Of a stretch of 64,000 nucleotides of DNA, positions 52,129-60,551 are shown in pieces. This stretch comes from Halobacillus litoralis (lineage in GTDB: Bacteria > Bacillota > Bacilli > Bacillales > Halobacillaceae). How positions within the stretch are numbered: the stretch's first letter is position 1; the number at the start of each line of letters is the position of its first letter. Where the stretch lies: assembly GCF_020171725.1 (NCBI RefSeq), contig NZ_JAIVAJ010000009.1:1-64000 (forward strand), given 5' to 3'. The translations under genes were made by a program, and so were the position numbers. The notes under the pieces were generated by a model. It did no database searches. It had not been told where the DNA came from and saw nothing but the letters and a program-made list of their open reading frames with translations.

Positions 52129-53319
52129 TTGAAAAAGAATACCATTGCTTCACACAATATTCGTTTATTATTTTGGGCGGAGATCTTCGGAAGTGTCCGC
52201 TTCTTACAGCCGGTGCTCACGTTGTTTTACTTTGCGAGAGGGCTTGATGAATCGCTCATTCTCGTTGTGCTCACCTGTTTCAGCGTCGGCGTGCTCGTAG
52301 GGGAAATCCCGACAGGCGTCGTCGCAGACCGCTTCGGTGCGAAGCGGGCCTTTTTGATCGGCTCGTTCACCGCGATCATCGCATACAGCCTGTTCTACGT
52401 CGCATTCGATCCGTGGGTTTTCTTTCTGAGCAGTTTTCTCACGGGATTCGCTGCGACCTTTTTCAGCGGAGCCGATGAAGCGTTGATTTACGAGTCGCTA
52501 AAACTTTCAGAGGAAGAACATTTGATGGACCGGGCGATGGGGCAGATCGGTTCTGCCACGTTCATCGTATCCATCATCGCCGTCCTGATCGGTGCCTTTA
52601 TCGCACAGGACTTAACCGAACCTCAGTTCAGACTTTTGATTACACTGACACTGGTCTTCATGACCATTCAGTTCGTCCTACTATGGTTCATCAAAAATCC
52701 GTCGACTCAAGGCGGCTACACGAAGCCTGTCATTCAGCAGGTCACAGACGGAATCAAGGCGATCCGACGTACACCGCAGGTACTCTGGATGTTCATCAAC
52801 ATCACGCTCGTGTTCATCCCAGTCGGAGCGGTCTTCGCCCAGTTCGATCAGAAGCTGCTGGTTGATGCCGGACTGCCCGTATTTTGGATCGGGCTCGTCT
52901 ATGCCATCGCTTCTATGATCGGCTTTGTCGCATCCCGTTCGATCGGATGGATGACTGCACGTTTCAACAGAGTCAGACTCCTGTTCTCTACAGGCATGAT
53001 CGCGGTCATCGGATTGACCGCAACGGCGCTCTTCCACGCATCACTCTGGGTCATTCTCGGGGTGGTCTTGGTGCTGAAGCTCGTCACAGCGATCCGCTAT
53101 CCCGTCTATTCGCAGCTGTCGAACGACATCATCCCGTCAGATGTACGGGCGACGACGATATCGCTGTTGTCGATCCTGGATTCGTGCTTCGACCTGCTCG
53201 TCTTCACGTCCATCGGTCTCGTTGCCGTCAACGGCTTCACCCCAATGTTCATCGGATGCGCCGTCATCGCACTAATCGGGGTACTGATTCCGATCCAAGC
53301 TAAACGGATGGAGGCTTAG
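52129..53319 (+). CDS. MFS transporter, probable drug exporter
   Basis: A 396-aa major facilitator with about twelve membrane helices. The motif GEIPTGVVADRFGAKRAFLIG, between helices 2 and 3, is the MFS motif A. The TTG at 52129 lies 8 nt after GGAGG and is preferred. The in-frame ATG at 52123 is only 2 nt from it and would be a poor start. A leader peptide and an SD-sequestering hairpin precede it, typical of antibiotic-inducible genes. Substrate cannot be told. It sits where rsmG would normally follow noc. Confidence 0.85.
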   Translation: MKKNTIASHNIRLLFWAEIFGSVRFLQPVLTLFYFARGLDESLILVVLTCFSVGVLVGEIPTGVVADRFGAKRAFLIGSFTAIIAYSLFYVAFDPWVFFLSSFLTGFAATFFSGADEALIYESLKLSEEEHLMDRAMGQIGSATFIVSIIAVLIGAFIAQDLTEPQFRLLITLTLVFMTIQFVLLWFIKNPSTQGGYTKPVIQQVTDGIKAIRRTPQVLWMFINITLVFIPVGAVFAQFDQKLLVDAGLPVFWIGLVYAIASMIGFVASRSIGWMTARFNRVRLLFSTGMIAVIGLTATALFHASLWVILGVVLVLKLVTAIRYPVYSQLSNDIIPSDVRATTISLLSILDSCFDLLVFTSIGLVAVNGFTPMFIGCAVIALIGVLIPIQAKRMEA

Positions 53320-53351
53320 CCACCTTTATAAAAATGGCTGCTATAGTAACA

Positions 53352-53394
53352 GAAAAGAGCAACTTCCATTTTGAATGGAGGTTGCTCTTTTTTA
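53352..53394 (+). terminator. Intrinsic terminator of the MFS gene
   Basis: AAAGAGCAACTTCCATT and AATGGAGGTTGCTCTTT form a long stem followed by T residues. Confidence 0.9.
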
Positions 53395-53427
53395 TATGGG
53401 GCTTATGTAACTAATGCAATCAATACC

Positions 53428-53841
53428 TTAAAAGTAAAATATGCGTCCATTAATTTCACTCATATTTTTGTAAAAATCGGTCAGGATAGGATGAATATCT
53501 GGTTCTGTGTAGTAGTAGTTTTCATTTACTTGAGTCGGTCCAAATTGAAAGGTCTCTTCGTTCCCATCAAAAAAACTGATTGAGTAATTAAAACCAGTTC
53601 TAGCCTCTTGGTTTTCTTCTGGGAGGAATTTTATATCTTTTATTTCATCTATAAACGTATTTACCGCCTCCTTATCAGTAACTGTTTCTTTGTAGCCTGT
53701 ATTACCATCAGTCATTACTATTTTAGAAACATCTTTTAAGTCTTCCTCATAAAATTCAGCAAGTGTCTTTTCTTCTAAGCCACAGCCAGTTAAAAGCATT
53801 ACAACTATTAAACTGAACGTGATAAAGTGTAATTTTTTGAT
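53428..53841 (-). CDS. AT-rich lipoprotein with probable ATC or lost start codon
   Basis: The frame encodes a clear lipoprotein signal, KKLHFITFSLIVVMLLTGC, followed by an acidic soluble domain of about 115 aa. The only in-frame ATG (53799) falls inside the signal peptide, just before LLTGC. Upstream, in-frame codons reach ATC at 53841, 8 nt after AAGTG, and no ATG, GTG or TTG start exists there. Either ATC is used as a rare start, or a former start is mutated and the gene is dying. Lower G+C than neighbours suggests recent acquisition. Family unknown. Confidence 0.55.
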   Translation of the reverse strand: MKKLHFITFSLIVVMLLTGCGLEEKTLAEFYEEDLKDVSKIVMTDGNTGYKETVTDKEAVNTFIDEIKDIKFLPEENQEARTGFNYSISFFDGNEETFQFGPTQVNENYYYTEPDIHPILTDFYKNMSEINGRIFYF

Positions 53842-53938
53842 ATAATCACTTCCCCTGGTTTATAAGACGAAGTAACACTACAGGAAGTTACACCATTCCT
53901 CCTGCCAAACAAATAGGGTGGAAAACGTATATAAATGA

Positions 53939-54319
53939 TTAAACGTACTCAAAAAACACAATTCTATTTGCAAATGGGTCTTTAACGGTAACCTCCAGAG
54001 TATTCCATGGCGTTGTTTCAATCCTGGGGTGGGAATTTTTATATTTTTTTGAAATGAGATTTGAATGAATTAACTTTACGTTTTCTACTTCTATTCTGAT
54101 CGCAGACCCAGGACAACAGTCTCCGTGATGCTCTGAAAGATGAATGATACAACCTCCATGAGATATTTGCATGTACAGAGGCATATCATCAGCAAACTGA
54201 TGCTCCCAATCTAACTCGAACTCTAAAAATGACATATAAAATTCTTTGGCTTTTTCCTCATCAAAAATACGCAAGATGGGAGTAGGGGTTTTCATTATAA
54301 TTTTAGATGTACTCATCAT
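53939..54319 (-). CDS. Glyoxalase/bleomycin-resistance (VOC) superfamily protein
   Basis: A 126-aa VOC-fold protein. The features PTPILRIFDEEKAKEFYMSFLEFELDW, GGCIIHLSEHHGDCCPG and the ending DPFANRIVFFEYV are those of the bleomycin-resistance/glyoxalase I type. Metal ligands are plausible in HHGD and the terminal glutamate. It has two adjacent ATG codons after AAAGGATG; either may be used. It shares low G+C with the preceding lipoprotein gene. It might sequester a drug or act on a small thiol adduct. Confidence 0.78.
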   Translation of the reverse strand: MMSTSKIIMKTPTPILRIFDEEKAKEFYMSFLEFELDWEHQFADDMPLYMQISHGGCIIHLSEHHGDCCPGSAIRIEVENVKLIHSNLISKKYKNSHPRIETTPWNTLEVTVKDPFANRIVFFEYV

Positions 54320-54519
54320 CTCATCCTTTCTTATGGAATCTTTTAATTTAATTCATGTATCAAACTTAATTATAAGAACCAGCTGCACTTAAACCTAAGC
54401 TTTATCTTCTTGATAACCTCACCTCAAGATAAGAGTTTTATCATAAATGGTGGTGAGATTCGCACCACCCTTCTCACATACAAGAACGGATGAAGAATCA
54501 GTTTCAAAAATCTTTTCCG

Positions 54520-55128
54520 TCAGTCCAACCAGCCATTCTGCCTCGCAATAAAAGCCGCTTCCGTCCGATTCTGCGCATCCAGCTTACTCATGATTTCCGA
54601 CATATAGTTCCGGATCGTGCCATTCGACAAATGCAGCGCTTCACTCATCTGACTCGTGCTGTATCCTTTTTCAACGAGCTTCAGTACGTCTTCCTCTCGA
54701 GGGGTCAACACCCGCTTCGTTCTTGCAGCCAGTTGAGGAATGAGCTGTGGGCTGATCACCTGCCTGCCTTCTTTGACCTGGCGTATGTAAGAAGCGAGCT
54801 CCTCACTCGGCGTATCCTTCAGCAGGTAGCCATCTACTTCGTATCCCCACGCATCCTGTAAGTATCCTTGTTTCGAGAATGTTGTGAGGATGAGAATTTT
54901 CGTTTTGGTCGCTGTTTTTTGTAAGGCTTCGACGACATCGAGTCCTGTCATCAAGGGCATTTCGATATCGAGCAGCGCCATATCGGGCGCGTGCTGTTGG
55001 ATAAACTGCAAGGCTTCCTCACCGTTTCCTACGTCGCCGACGACTTCGAAATCTTCTTCCATATTCAACAGCGTCCGTAACGCTCCTCTCAGCATTTGCT
55101 GGTCTTCTGCTATCAATATTGAAATCAA
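54520..55128 (-). CDS. NarL/LuxR-family response regulator (YvfU/DesR-like)
   Basis: A 202-aa regulator. The receiver domain has the phospho-acceptor in MALLDIEMPLMTG and the lysine in GYLLKDTPSEE. The LuxR DNA-binding domain is LTPREEDVLKLVEKGYSTSQMSEALHLSNGTIRNYMSEIMSKL. Its ATG overlaps the histidine kinase stop. Together with the upstream kinase and ABC genes it forms a YvfRSTU-like unit. Confidence 0.92.
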   Translation of the reverse strand: MISILIAEDQQMLRGALRTLLNMEEDFEVVGDVGNGEEALQFIQQHAPDMALLDIEMPLMTGLDVVEALQKTATKTKILILTTFSKQGYLQDAWGYEVDGYLLKDTPSEELASYIRQVKEGRQVISPQLIPQLAARTKRVLTPREEDVLKLVEKGYSTSQMSEALHLSNGTIRNYMSEIMSKLDAQNRTEAAFIARQNGWLD

Positions 55129-56258
55129 CCTGTTTCCTCCTCATCCCATGCATCCTTTTCCTTACTGCGCTGCACTTTCGGTACAAAAACATGGACAGAC
55201 CCGCCTTGGTTGGCAGCATTTTCGATCGACACACGTCCGCTGATCATCCGCAGACGTTCCTCCATGCCGAACAAGCCATTGCCTTTTGGTTTTTGAATCC
55301 CGATGCCGTTGTCCTGCACCTTGAGACGAATCTCCTTCTTATGATCCTCAATGGTGATGTGGCAGCGGGTCGCCTGACTGTGCCGAATCACATTCGTTAC
55401 ACATTCACGTAAACTGAAGGCGAGAATATTTTCATAGAGTGGATTCAACCCTTCAACAGACCCGCTCCTTTCAACAACCGGCGTGATGGATGCCTCGCGA
55501 AGCAGCTTCTCAGACAAGACGATTTCTTCTTCCATCGACAACTGCTTCAGATCGGTCACGATTTCACGGATTTGATTCAACACCGTCCGTGAAATTTGAT
55601 GAATATCTTTGATTTCGCTCTCCGATTGAGCCGGGTTCGTAGACAGCATACGGAGGGCGATATCGCTTTTGAGCGTAATCATCGACAGCGTCTGGCCGAC
55701 CGTGTCATGCAGGTCACGTCCGATTCGTTCTCGCTCCTGCTGCTTCACCAGCTCTTCAATCCTCTCATTCGCCTGGTCGAGCTTTTCTTTCGTCTGGCTC
55801 CACTTGATTTCATATTGCATAATAAGCGGGATCACGACGATCATAATACACGCGGCCGATATCGGAGCGATTTCGACCACCATATGACCGGACTGATGAA
55901 TCCAGTACAGTTCGACAAACAGCATGATCGACAAGACATAATAAACGAAAAACGATCGCCGTTTTTGAATGAAGGGTGTCGCATAAGCGGTATAGATCGC
56001 TAAGTATAAGAACGATTCATGATAGAAATATAGAAAAATACCGACGATGATCGTCATGAAGATTCCATTCATAAACGCCCTGGAAGGCGCCCAATAAATA
56101 TCACGGAAAAAGAAATAAAAAAGAACAAGCAAAGCGATTCCCGCTACACCTTCCCACCCTCCCCATGTGAGCAGATTGTAGAGCGGGAATAAAAAGTAAA
56201 GCGACCAGAACAGAGGCAGATGACCATATTTCTCGGGAAATAGCCGAACTTTTTTCAC
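55125..56258 (-). CDS. Sensor histidine kinase (HisKA_3, YvfT/DesK-like)
   Basis: A 377-aa membrane kinase. Five or six N-terminal membrane segments (residues about 10-150) form the sensor. A coiled coil leads to the HisKA_3 motif ERERIGRDLHDTVGQTLSMI with the phosphorylated histidine. The ATPase domain has RECVTNVIRHSQ and DNGIGIQKPKGNGLFGMEER. The start is GTG 56258 after AAGGAGG. It follows the ABC permease closely. It probably senses a membrane or envelope signal. Confidence 0.9.
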   Translation of the reverse strand: MKKVRLFPEKYGHLPLFWSLYFLFPLYNLLTWGGWEGVAGIALLVLFYFFFRDIYWAPSRAFMNGIFMTIIVGIFLYFYHESFLYLAIYTAYATPFIQKRRSFFVYYVLSIMLFVELYWIHQSGHMVVEIAPISAACIMIVVIPLIMQYEIKWSQTKEKLDQANERIEELVKQQERERIGRDLHDTVGQTLSMITLKSDIALRMLSTNPAQSESEIKDIHQISRTVLNQIREIVTDLKQLSMEEEIVLSEKLLREASITPVVERSGSVEGLNPLYENILAFSLRECVTNVIRHSQATRCHITIEDHKKEIRLKVQDNGIGIQKPKGNGLFGMEERLRMISGRVSIENAANQGGSVHVFVPKVQRSKEKDAWDEEETG

Positions 56259-56259
56259 A

Positions 56260-56994
56260 TTAGATCCTCCTTGCGTGTGTGTAGAGAGCACCTCCCGCAA
56301 ATATGACCAGATAGGCGAGTAAGACCACGATGGTCACAAGCGGAACGGCTTCTCCAGCGAGCAGCGACCATGCGCCGTTGGCATAGAGGTAACCCGGCGT
56401 CCAAGTGCCGAACGATTGGACGAATGCAGGCATGTTGTCCATCGGTGTCCACAGCCCGCCGAGCAGCGCCATTCCGAGCGTGAGAAGATTCGCTACGCCT
56501 GTTGCTGTATCAGGTGTTTTGAAAACTGAGATCCATAAGCCGAGGGCAAGAAAAGGGAGGATGCCGAGCCAAATCCAACCGCCCACTTGAACCCATTTCA
56601 TCAACGGAAGCTCAATGCCCTTCCAAACCGATGCCGCCGTAAACAGAGCGATGATGATCATCCCGTTCAGCACCATAAGTGAGACGAGGCGGGCTGTGAA
56701 GTATTGCATCCTTTTCATCGGTAACGACTGGACCCACTTCATCCATGGCTGACGTCGATCATACAACAGCTGAATCCCCATCGTTGTCACCGATGATCCC
56801 ATCAAGCTGAAGCACGTCATCGATATAAGAAAATAAGCCTTCCATTCTGTACCTGCAATCTCCATCGTTCCACTGACCGTCGTCGTATAGATCGCATAGA
56901 AGATAAACGGCATCAGGAGAGAGAACACAACAAAGTATTGATTTCGAAATAGTCTAAACATTTCCATTTTACTTGTATTGTAAATGATTTTCAT
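56260..56994 (-). CDS. ABC-2 type transporter permease
   Basis: A 244-aa membrane protein with six hydrophobic segments. The early soluble segment YDRRQPWMKWVQSLPMKRMQYFTARLV is typical of ABC-2 exporters such as YvfS. It pairs with the ATPase gene 27 nt upstream. The substrate might be a lipid, peptide or drug and is not deducible. Confidence 0.87.
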   Translation of the reverse strand: MKIIYNTSKMEMFRLFRNQYFVVFSLLMPFIFYAIYTTTVSGTMEIAGTEWKAYFLISMTCFSLMGSSVTTMGIQLLYDRRQPWMKWVQSLPMKRMQYFTARLVSLMVLNGMIIIALFTAASVWKGIELPLMKWVQVGGWIWLGILPFLALGLWISVFKTPDTATGVANLLTLGMALLGGLWTPMDNMPAFVQSFGTWTPGYLYANGAWSLLAGEAVPLVTIVVLLAYLVIFAGGALYTHARRI

Positions 56995-57021
56995 TGAAAA
57001 ATCCTCCTCTTTTTTTCATTC

Positions 57022-57876
57022 TCATCCCATCGCCTCTTCAGAGGTCCACTCCTCATAGAAGTTTTCCATCGACTTCTTCTCCGTAGACAAATCTTGAAAA
57101 GGAACGTTGTTTTCTACGAGCCAGCGAATCCACTCATCAGAGGATCTCGTTTCTTTTTCCCAAAGTTTCACGTCACTGTTCCACGTGAATCCTTGTTGTT
57201 GTAGAAACGAAGCGGCGTTTTCGTTCTCCAGACGGAACCGGATCCAGGTCGTCGTACTCTCAAGCCCTGAGACTGTTTCGTCCGTTTTGATCACGCCGTT
57301 CTCGAGGAACAGAACTCTGTCTCCGATCAGAGAGGCTTCTTGAAGGACATGGGTCGTCATCAAGATCGTCATACCAGCTTTTTTCAACTTCTCGATTTGA
57401 CGGTAGACGTTTTTGCGGGCGTGAACATCCATGCCTGCCGTCGGTTCATCCATTATCAAAAGGTCGGGCTGACCGACGAGGGCCAGGGAGAAATGAAGCT
57501 TCCGCTTTTGACCGATGCTCAAATTATCGGTCTTCGTTTTCTCCATCTCCACAAGTCCGGCGTTTTGAATCACTTCTTGATAAGACAACGGAGAAGTGTA
57601 CAGCGACCTCGTCCATTGAATCAGCTCTTTGACCGTCACCCGATCGATGACAGAGGCATCCTGAAGGACGAGTCCGATCTTTTTCTTTCCTTCGTACCAG
57701 TCGATGTGCCCGTTCGTCGCTTTAATATTTCCCATCAGAATGTCGAGAAGTGTCGTTTTCCCAGCTCCGTTCGCCCCAAGCAAAAGGACACTCTCTCCCT
57801 TTTCAAGCGAAAATGTAACATCGTGCAGCACGCGCTTTCGGCCGAAGTCTTTTGCCAAATGTTCTACGCTCAACAT
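57022..57876 (-). CDS. ABC transporter ATP-binding protein
   Basis: A 284-aa ATPase: Walker A LLGANGAGKTTLLD, Q-loop LVLQDASV, signature LSIGQKRKLHFSLAL, Walker B DLLIMDEPTAGMD and switch histidine TTHVL. The C-terminal 70 residues are a non-conserved extension. The start is ATG 57876 after AAAGGGTG. The frame extends upstream to 57912 but with weaker context. First gene of the ABC-kinase-regulator unit. Confidence 0.9.
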   Translation of the reverse strand: MLSVEHLAKDFGRKRVLHDVTFSLEKGESVLLLGANGAGKTTLLDILMGNIKATNGHIDWYEGKKKIGLVLQDASVIDRVTVKELIQWTRSLYTSPLSYQEVIQNAGLVEMEKTKTDNLSIGQKRKLHFSLALVGQPDLLIMDEPTAGMDVHARKNVYRQIEKLKKAGMTILMTTHVLQEASLIGDRVLFLENGVIKTDETVSGLESTTTWIRFRLENENAASFLQQQGFTWNSDVKLWEKETRSSDEWIRWLVENNVPFQDLSTEKKSMENFYEEWTSEEAMG

Positions 57877-58090
57877 AACCATCACCCTTTCTATCCTTAT
57901 CATAAAGGGCACAGGATTCGTCTTGTAGAAACCTCTGTCATGACTTCAGATGACAATTGTCACATCCAAAAAAATCCTATGGTCTCTTGCTCAGACTTCT
58001 ATATTGTTTCAGATGAAAATTCCGGGCTAAGTCGTTCATTCAATGATTACGACCCCAAAGTCGGAATGCAGACTTTAGACCTTCTTTACA

Positions 58091-58136
58091 CACATAAAAA
58101 AGGCCACTTGAGTCTGTTAAAACTCAAGTGGCCTTC
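58091..58136 (-). terminator. Intrinsic terminator after the 110-aa gene
   Basis: AAGGCCACTTGAGT and ACTCAAGTGGCCTT form a perfect stem with T-rich flanks. Confidence 0.9.
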
Positions 58137-58141
58137 TAAGA

Positions 58142-58474
58142 TTATTCAACTTCAGGTGCGTTCCTTAGACGTGCACCGATTCTGAGCTTCTCAACTACTT
58201 TCTCTTCGATACAGCACACTCGATCCAAGACCCCGCGCACAGAATTATCGATTTCAACCAAGTCATTCATCGCCGTCTCTGTTGGGCTGTTATGCGTAAC
58301 ATAATGTGTCGCAGCTTTGATTTTCTTCGCTTCTGCTCCAATTACTTCCGCCAGTTTGAATTCTGTCAAAAGTGCAGACAGGATGATCAACCCACCCAGT
58401 CCGTCGTTACCTAGAAATTCTGTCGCCTGACCAGCTTCATCAATCATTCCCATGATTTCTTTTTTTTCAGCCAT
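58142..58474 (-). CDS. Hypothetical protein, 110 aa
   Basis: A helical, moderately acidic cytoplasmic protein with no signal or membrane segment except a short hydrophobic stretch (GGLIILSALLTEFKLAEVIGA). It contains adjacent cysteines (VCCIEE). The ATG follows AGGGAGG. It lies divergently from splA and might be spore-associated, but this is a positional guess. No family recognised. Confidence 0.7.
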   Translation of the reverse strand: MAEKKEIMGMIDEAGQATEFLGNDGLGGLIILSALLTEFKLAEVIGAEAKKIKAATHYVTHNSPTETAMNDLVEIDNSVRGVLDRVCCIEEKVVEKLRIGARLRNAPEVE

Positions 58475-58677
58475 TATTATCCCTCCCTTTTCTCTTGATA
58501 GTTACATCCTATGAAAAAGAAAGGGACTTGCATGGACAAGTGGCTTATGTCATCGGCTGATTTTTTCACGTGAAAAGAATTGAATGCCCTCTTCTTCAAC
58601 TTTACCACTTATTAGTACCTCATAAATCTTTCGCTTTGTGGAAAAATGAGCACAAACGATGGAAAGCAGGTGAAAGC

Positions 58678-58941
58678 ATGGAAATGAATGAACAAAACTA
58701 CCGTGCAGGAGATATTGTGTACGTCATCTATCGCAACCCTCACACGTACGATGTCGCCAATGTCCAGGAGGCGGCTGTCGTGAAGAACCCGGAACAGCCC
58801 GGGGAGCTGGCTTTATTTTTATATGAAACCTATTTTCCGTTAGATTCTGATATTGCGGTCTATGCTTCCGAAGGCGATGCAGAGCGCGCCTATCACGATG
58901 CGTTCGGTGGCGGAGTGGAATCGGAGGGAGAGCTGTGGTAA
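58678..58941 (+). CDS. splA: Transcriptional regulator SplA
   Basis: An 87-aa protein homologous to SplA, the TRAP-like negative regulator of spore photoproduct lyase. The stretch YRAGDIVYVIYRNPHTYDVANV, then EAAVVKNPEQPGELALFLYETY, is diagnostic. The start is ATG 58678 after AGGTG; the frame extends upstream without a ribosome site. Its last codons overlap splB. Confidence 0.92.
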   Translation: MEMNEQNYRAGDIVYVIYRNPHTYDVANVQEAAVVKNPEQPGELALFLYETYFPLDSDIAVYASEGDAERAYHDAFGGGVESEGELW

Positions 58942-59963
58942 AACCTTTCGTACCTGAACTGGTTTACATCGAGCCCCGCGCGTTGGAGTACCCGCTCGGG
59001 CGAGAGCTGAAAGAGAAGTTCGAGGGGATGGGCATTGAAATCAGAGAAACGACGTCCCATAACCAAGTCCGCAATCTGCCCGGGGACAATGACTTTCAGA
59101 AATATAGAATGGCGAAGTCGACGCTTGTGGTCGGAGTGAGAAAGACTCTCAAGTTCGATACCTCCAAACCCTCTGCGGAGTATGCCATCCCTTTTGCGAC
59201 GGGCTGCATGGGACACTGCCACTACTGTTATCTTCAGACGACAATGGGGAGTAAGCCGTATATCCGGACGTATGTGAATACGAATGAAGTGTTTGAAGCG
59301 GCAGAGGAGTATATGAAAGAGCGTGCACCTGAGGAGACGCGGTTTGAAGCGTCTTGTACATCGGATATCGTCGGGATCGATCACCTGACCCATACGCTGA
59401 AGCATGCGATCGAATACTTCGGTCAATCCGAGCACGGGCGCCTTCGTTTTGTGACAAAGTTCGCACATGTCGATCATCTGCTGGATGCGAAGCACAACGG
59501 CAGGACGCGGTTCCGCTTCAGCATGAATGCGGACTATGTCATCAAATATTTAGAGCCCGGCACCTCACGCCTCGATGACCGCATCGAAGCGGCTGCTAAA
59601 GTAGCGAAAGCCGGCTATCCACTCGGCTTCATCATCGCACCGATTTATTTGTACGATGACTGGAAGGAAGGGTACCGGATCCTTTTTGAAAAGCTTCATG
59701 ACAAGCTACCGGATTATGCGACGAAGGATTTGACGTTCGAGCTGATCCAGCACCGCTTCACGAAGCCTGCGAAACGCGTCATCCAGAAAAACTACCCGAT
59801 GACGAAGCTCGAAATGGACGAAGAGAAGCGCAAATACAAATGGGGACGGTACGGAATCGGTAAGTACGTCTATCAAAAGGACGAACAGGAAGATATGAAG
59901 AGCACGCTTGGCGGCTACATCAATCAATATTTCCCTGAAGCGACCTTGGAATATTTCACATGA
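58935..59963 (+). CDS. splB: Spore photoproduct lyase
   Basis: A 342-aa radical SAM enzyme that directly reverses 5-thyminyl-5,6-dihydrothymine in UV-damaged spore DNA during germination. The [4Fe-4S] cysteines are at 91, 95 and 98 (CMGHCHYC), exactly as in B. subtilis SplB. Length is identical (342 aa). The conserved C-terminal Tyr region KYKWGRYGIGKYVYQ is intact. Translation begins with GTG overlapping the splA stop. It is expected to be expressed in the forespore. Confidence 0.96.
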   Translation: MVKPFVPELVYIEPRALEYPLGRELKEKFEGMGIEIRETTSHNQVRNLPGDNDFQKYRMAKSTLVVGVRKTLKFDTSKPSAEYAIPFATGCMGHCHYCYLQTTMGSKPYIRTYVNTNEVFEAAEEYMKERAPEETRFEASCTSDIVGIDHLTHTLKHAIEYFGQSEHGRLRFVTKFAHVDHLLDAKHNGRTRFRFSMNADYVIKYLEPGTSRLDDRIEAAAKVAKAGYPLGFIIAPIYLYDDWKEGYRILFEKLHDKLPDYATKDLTFELIQHRFTKPAKRVIQKNYPMTKLEMDEEKRKYKWGRYGIGKYVYQKDEQEDMKSTLGGYINQYFPEATLEYFT

Positions 59964-59965
59964 AA

Positions 59966-59995
59966 CAAACCCTTCCTCAATCGAGGGAGGGTTAT
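59966..59995. terminator. Terminator between splB and the acetyltransferase
   Basis: AACCCTTCCTC and GAGGGAGGGTT form a stem between two convergent genes; the T runs are short. Confidence 0.65.
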
Positions 59996-60450
59996 TTCAA
60001 TTTCTTCTGCACGACTTCCCGGTGCTGCACATATCCTTGTTTTTCATAAAACGAGCGTGCTCCGGTATTGCCCGCCCAGTAATCAAGTTCAATCGCATCG
60101 ATTCCTTTTTCCCGTGCGAGGTCTTCGACAGCCTCGAGAAGCTTCCGCCCGTAACCCCGCTGCTGCTTCGTCGTGTCGACACTGATCTGATGCACGTACA
60201 ACGAAGCACGTGCCTTCTTGAAGTCGTTCTCTTCCTCATAGCGTTCTTCGACCCATACAAAACCGACCGGCTCTTCGTCGATTGCAATCAGGAACGTATG
60301 GTACGGCTTTCCGATTTTACTTTCAAAAAAGTTCAGCATCCGTTCAAATCGATATGGCTTGAATAGATGAGGGTACAGTTCAACGTGCAAATCATGGACA
60401 AACCGGTTCAGCCGCGCGACGACTGACGCATCCTTCGTTTCCTGAATCAT
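59992..60450 (-). CDS. GNAT family N-acetyltransferase
   Basis: A 152-aa acetyltransferase. VDTTKQQRGYGRKLLEAVEDLARE is the acetyl-CoA loop, and YEKQGYVQHREVVQKKL is the C-terminal strand region. The start is ATG 60450 after AAGGGGG. A longer frame to 60600 reads through the splice with the divergent SDR gene and is unlikely. Substrate unknown. Confidence 0.85.
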   Translation of the reverse strand: MIQETKDASVVARLNRFVHDLHVELYPHLFKPYRFERMLNFFESKIGKPYHTFLIAIDEEPVGFVWVEERYEEENDFKKARASLYVHQISVDTTKQQRGYGRKLLEAVEDLAREKGIDAIELDYWAGNTGARSFYEKQGYVQHREVVQKKLK

Positions 60451-60551
60451 GTTCATTCCCCCTTTTTTTCCACTATACGAAAACAAATGCGTAGTGTCAC
60501 GGGAATTGTGGAAAGATAAGGAACAGAAAGAAAATGAAAAAGGAGAGATGA

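Noticed and set aside
57160..57190. parS-like TGTTCCACGTGAAT
   Set aside because: It has three mismatches in the right arm and lies within a conserved ABC ATPase gene; the match is likely chance.
58567..58582. Palindrome TTTTTCACGTGAAAAG as parS
   Set aside because: Outer bases do not match the parS consensus at three positions.
58560..58677. Forespore sigma-G promoter in front of splA
   Set aside because: Expected biologically, but no -35/-10 pair with correct spacing could be identified with confidence.
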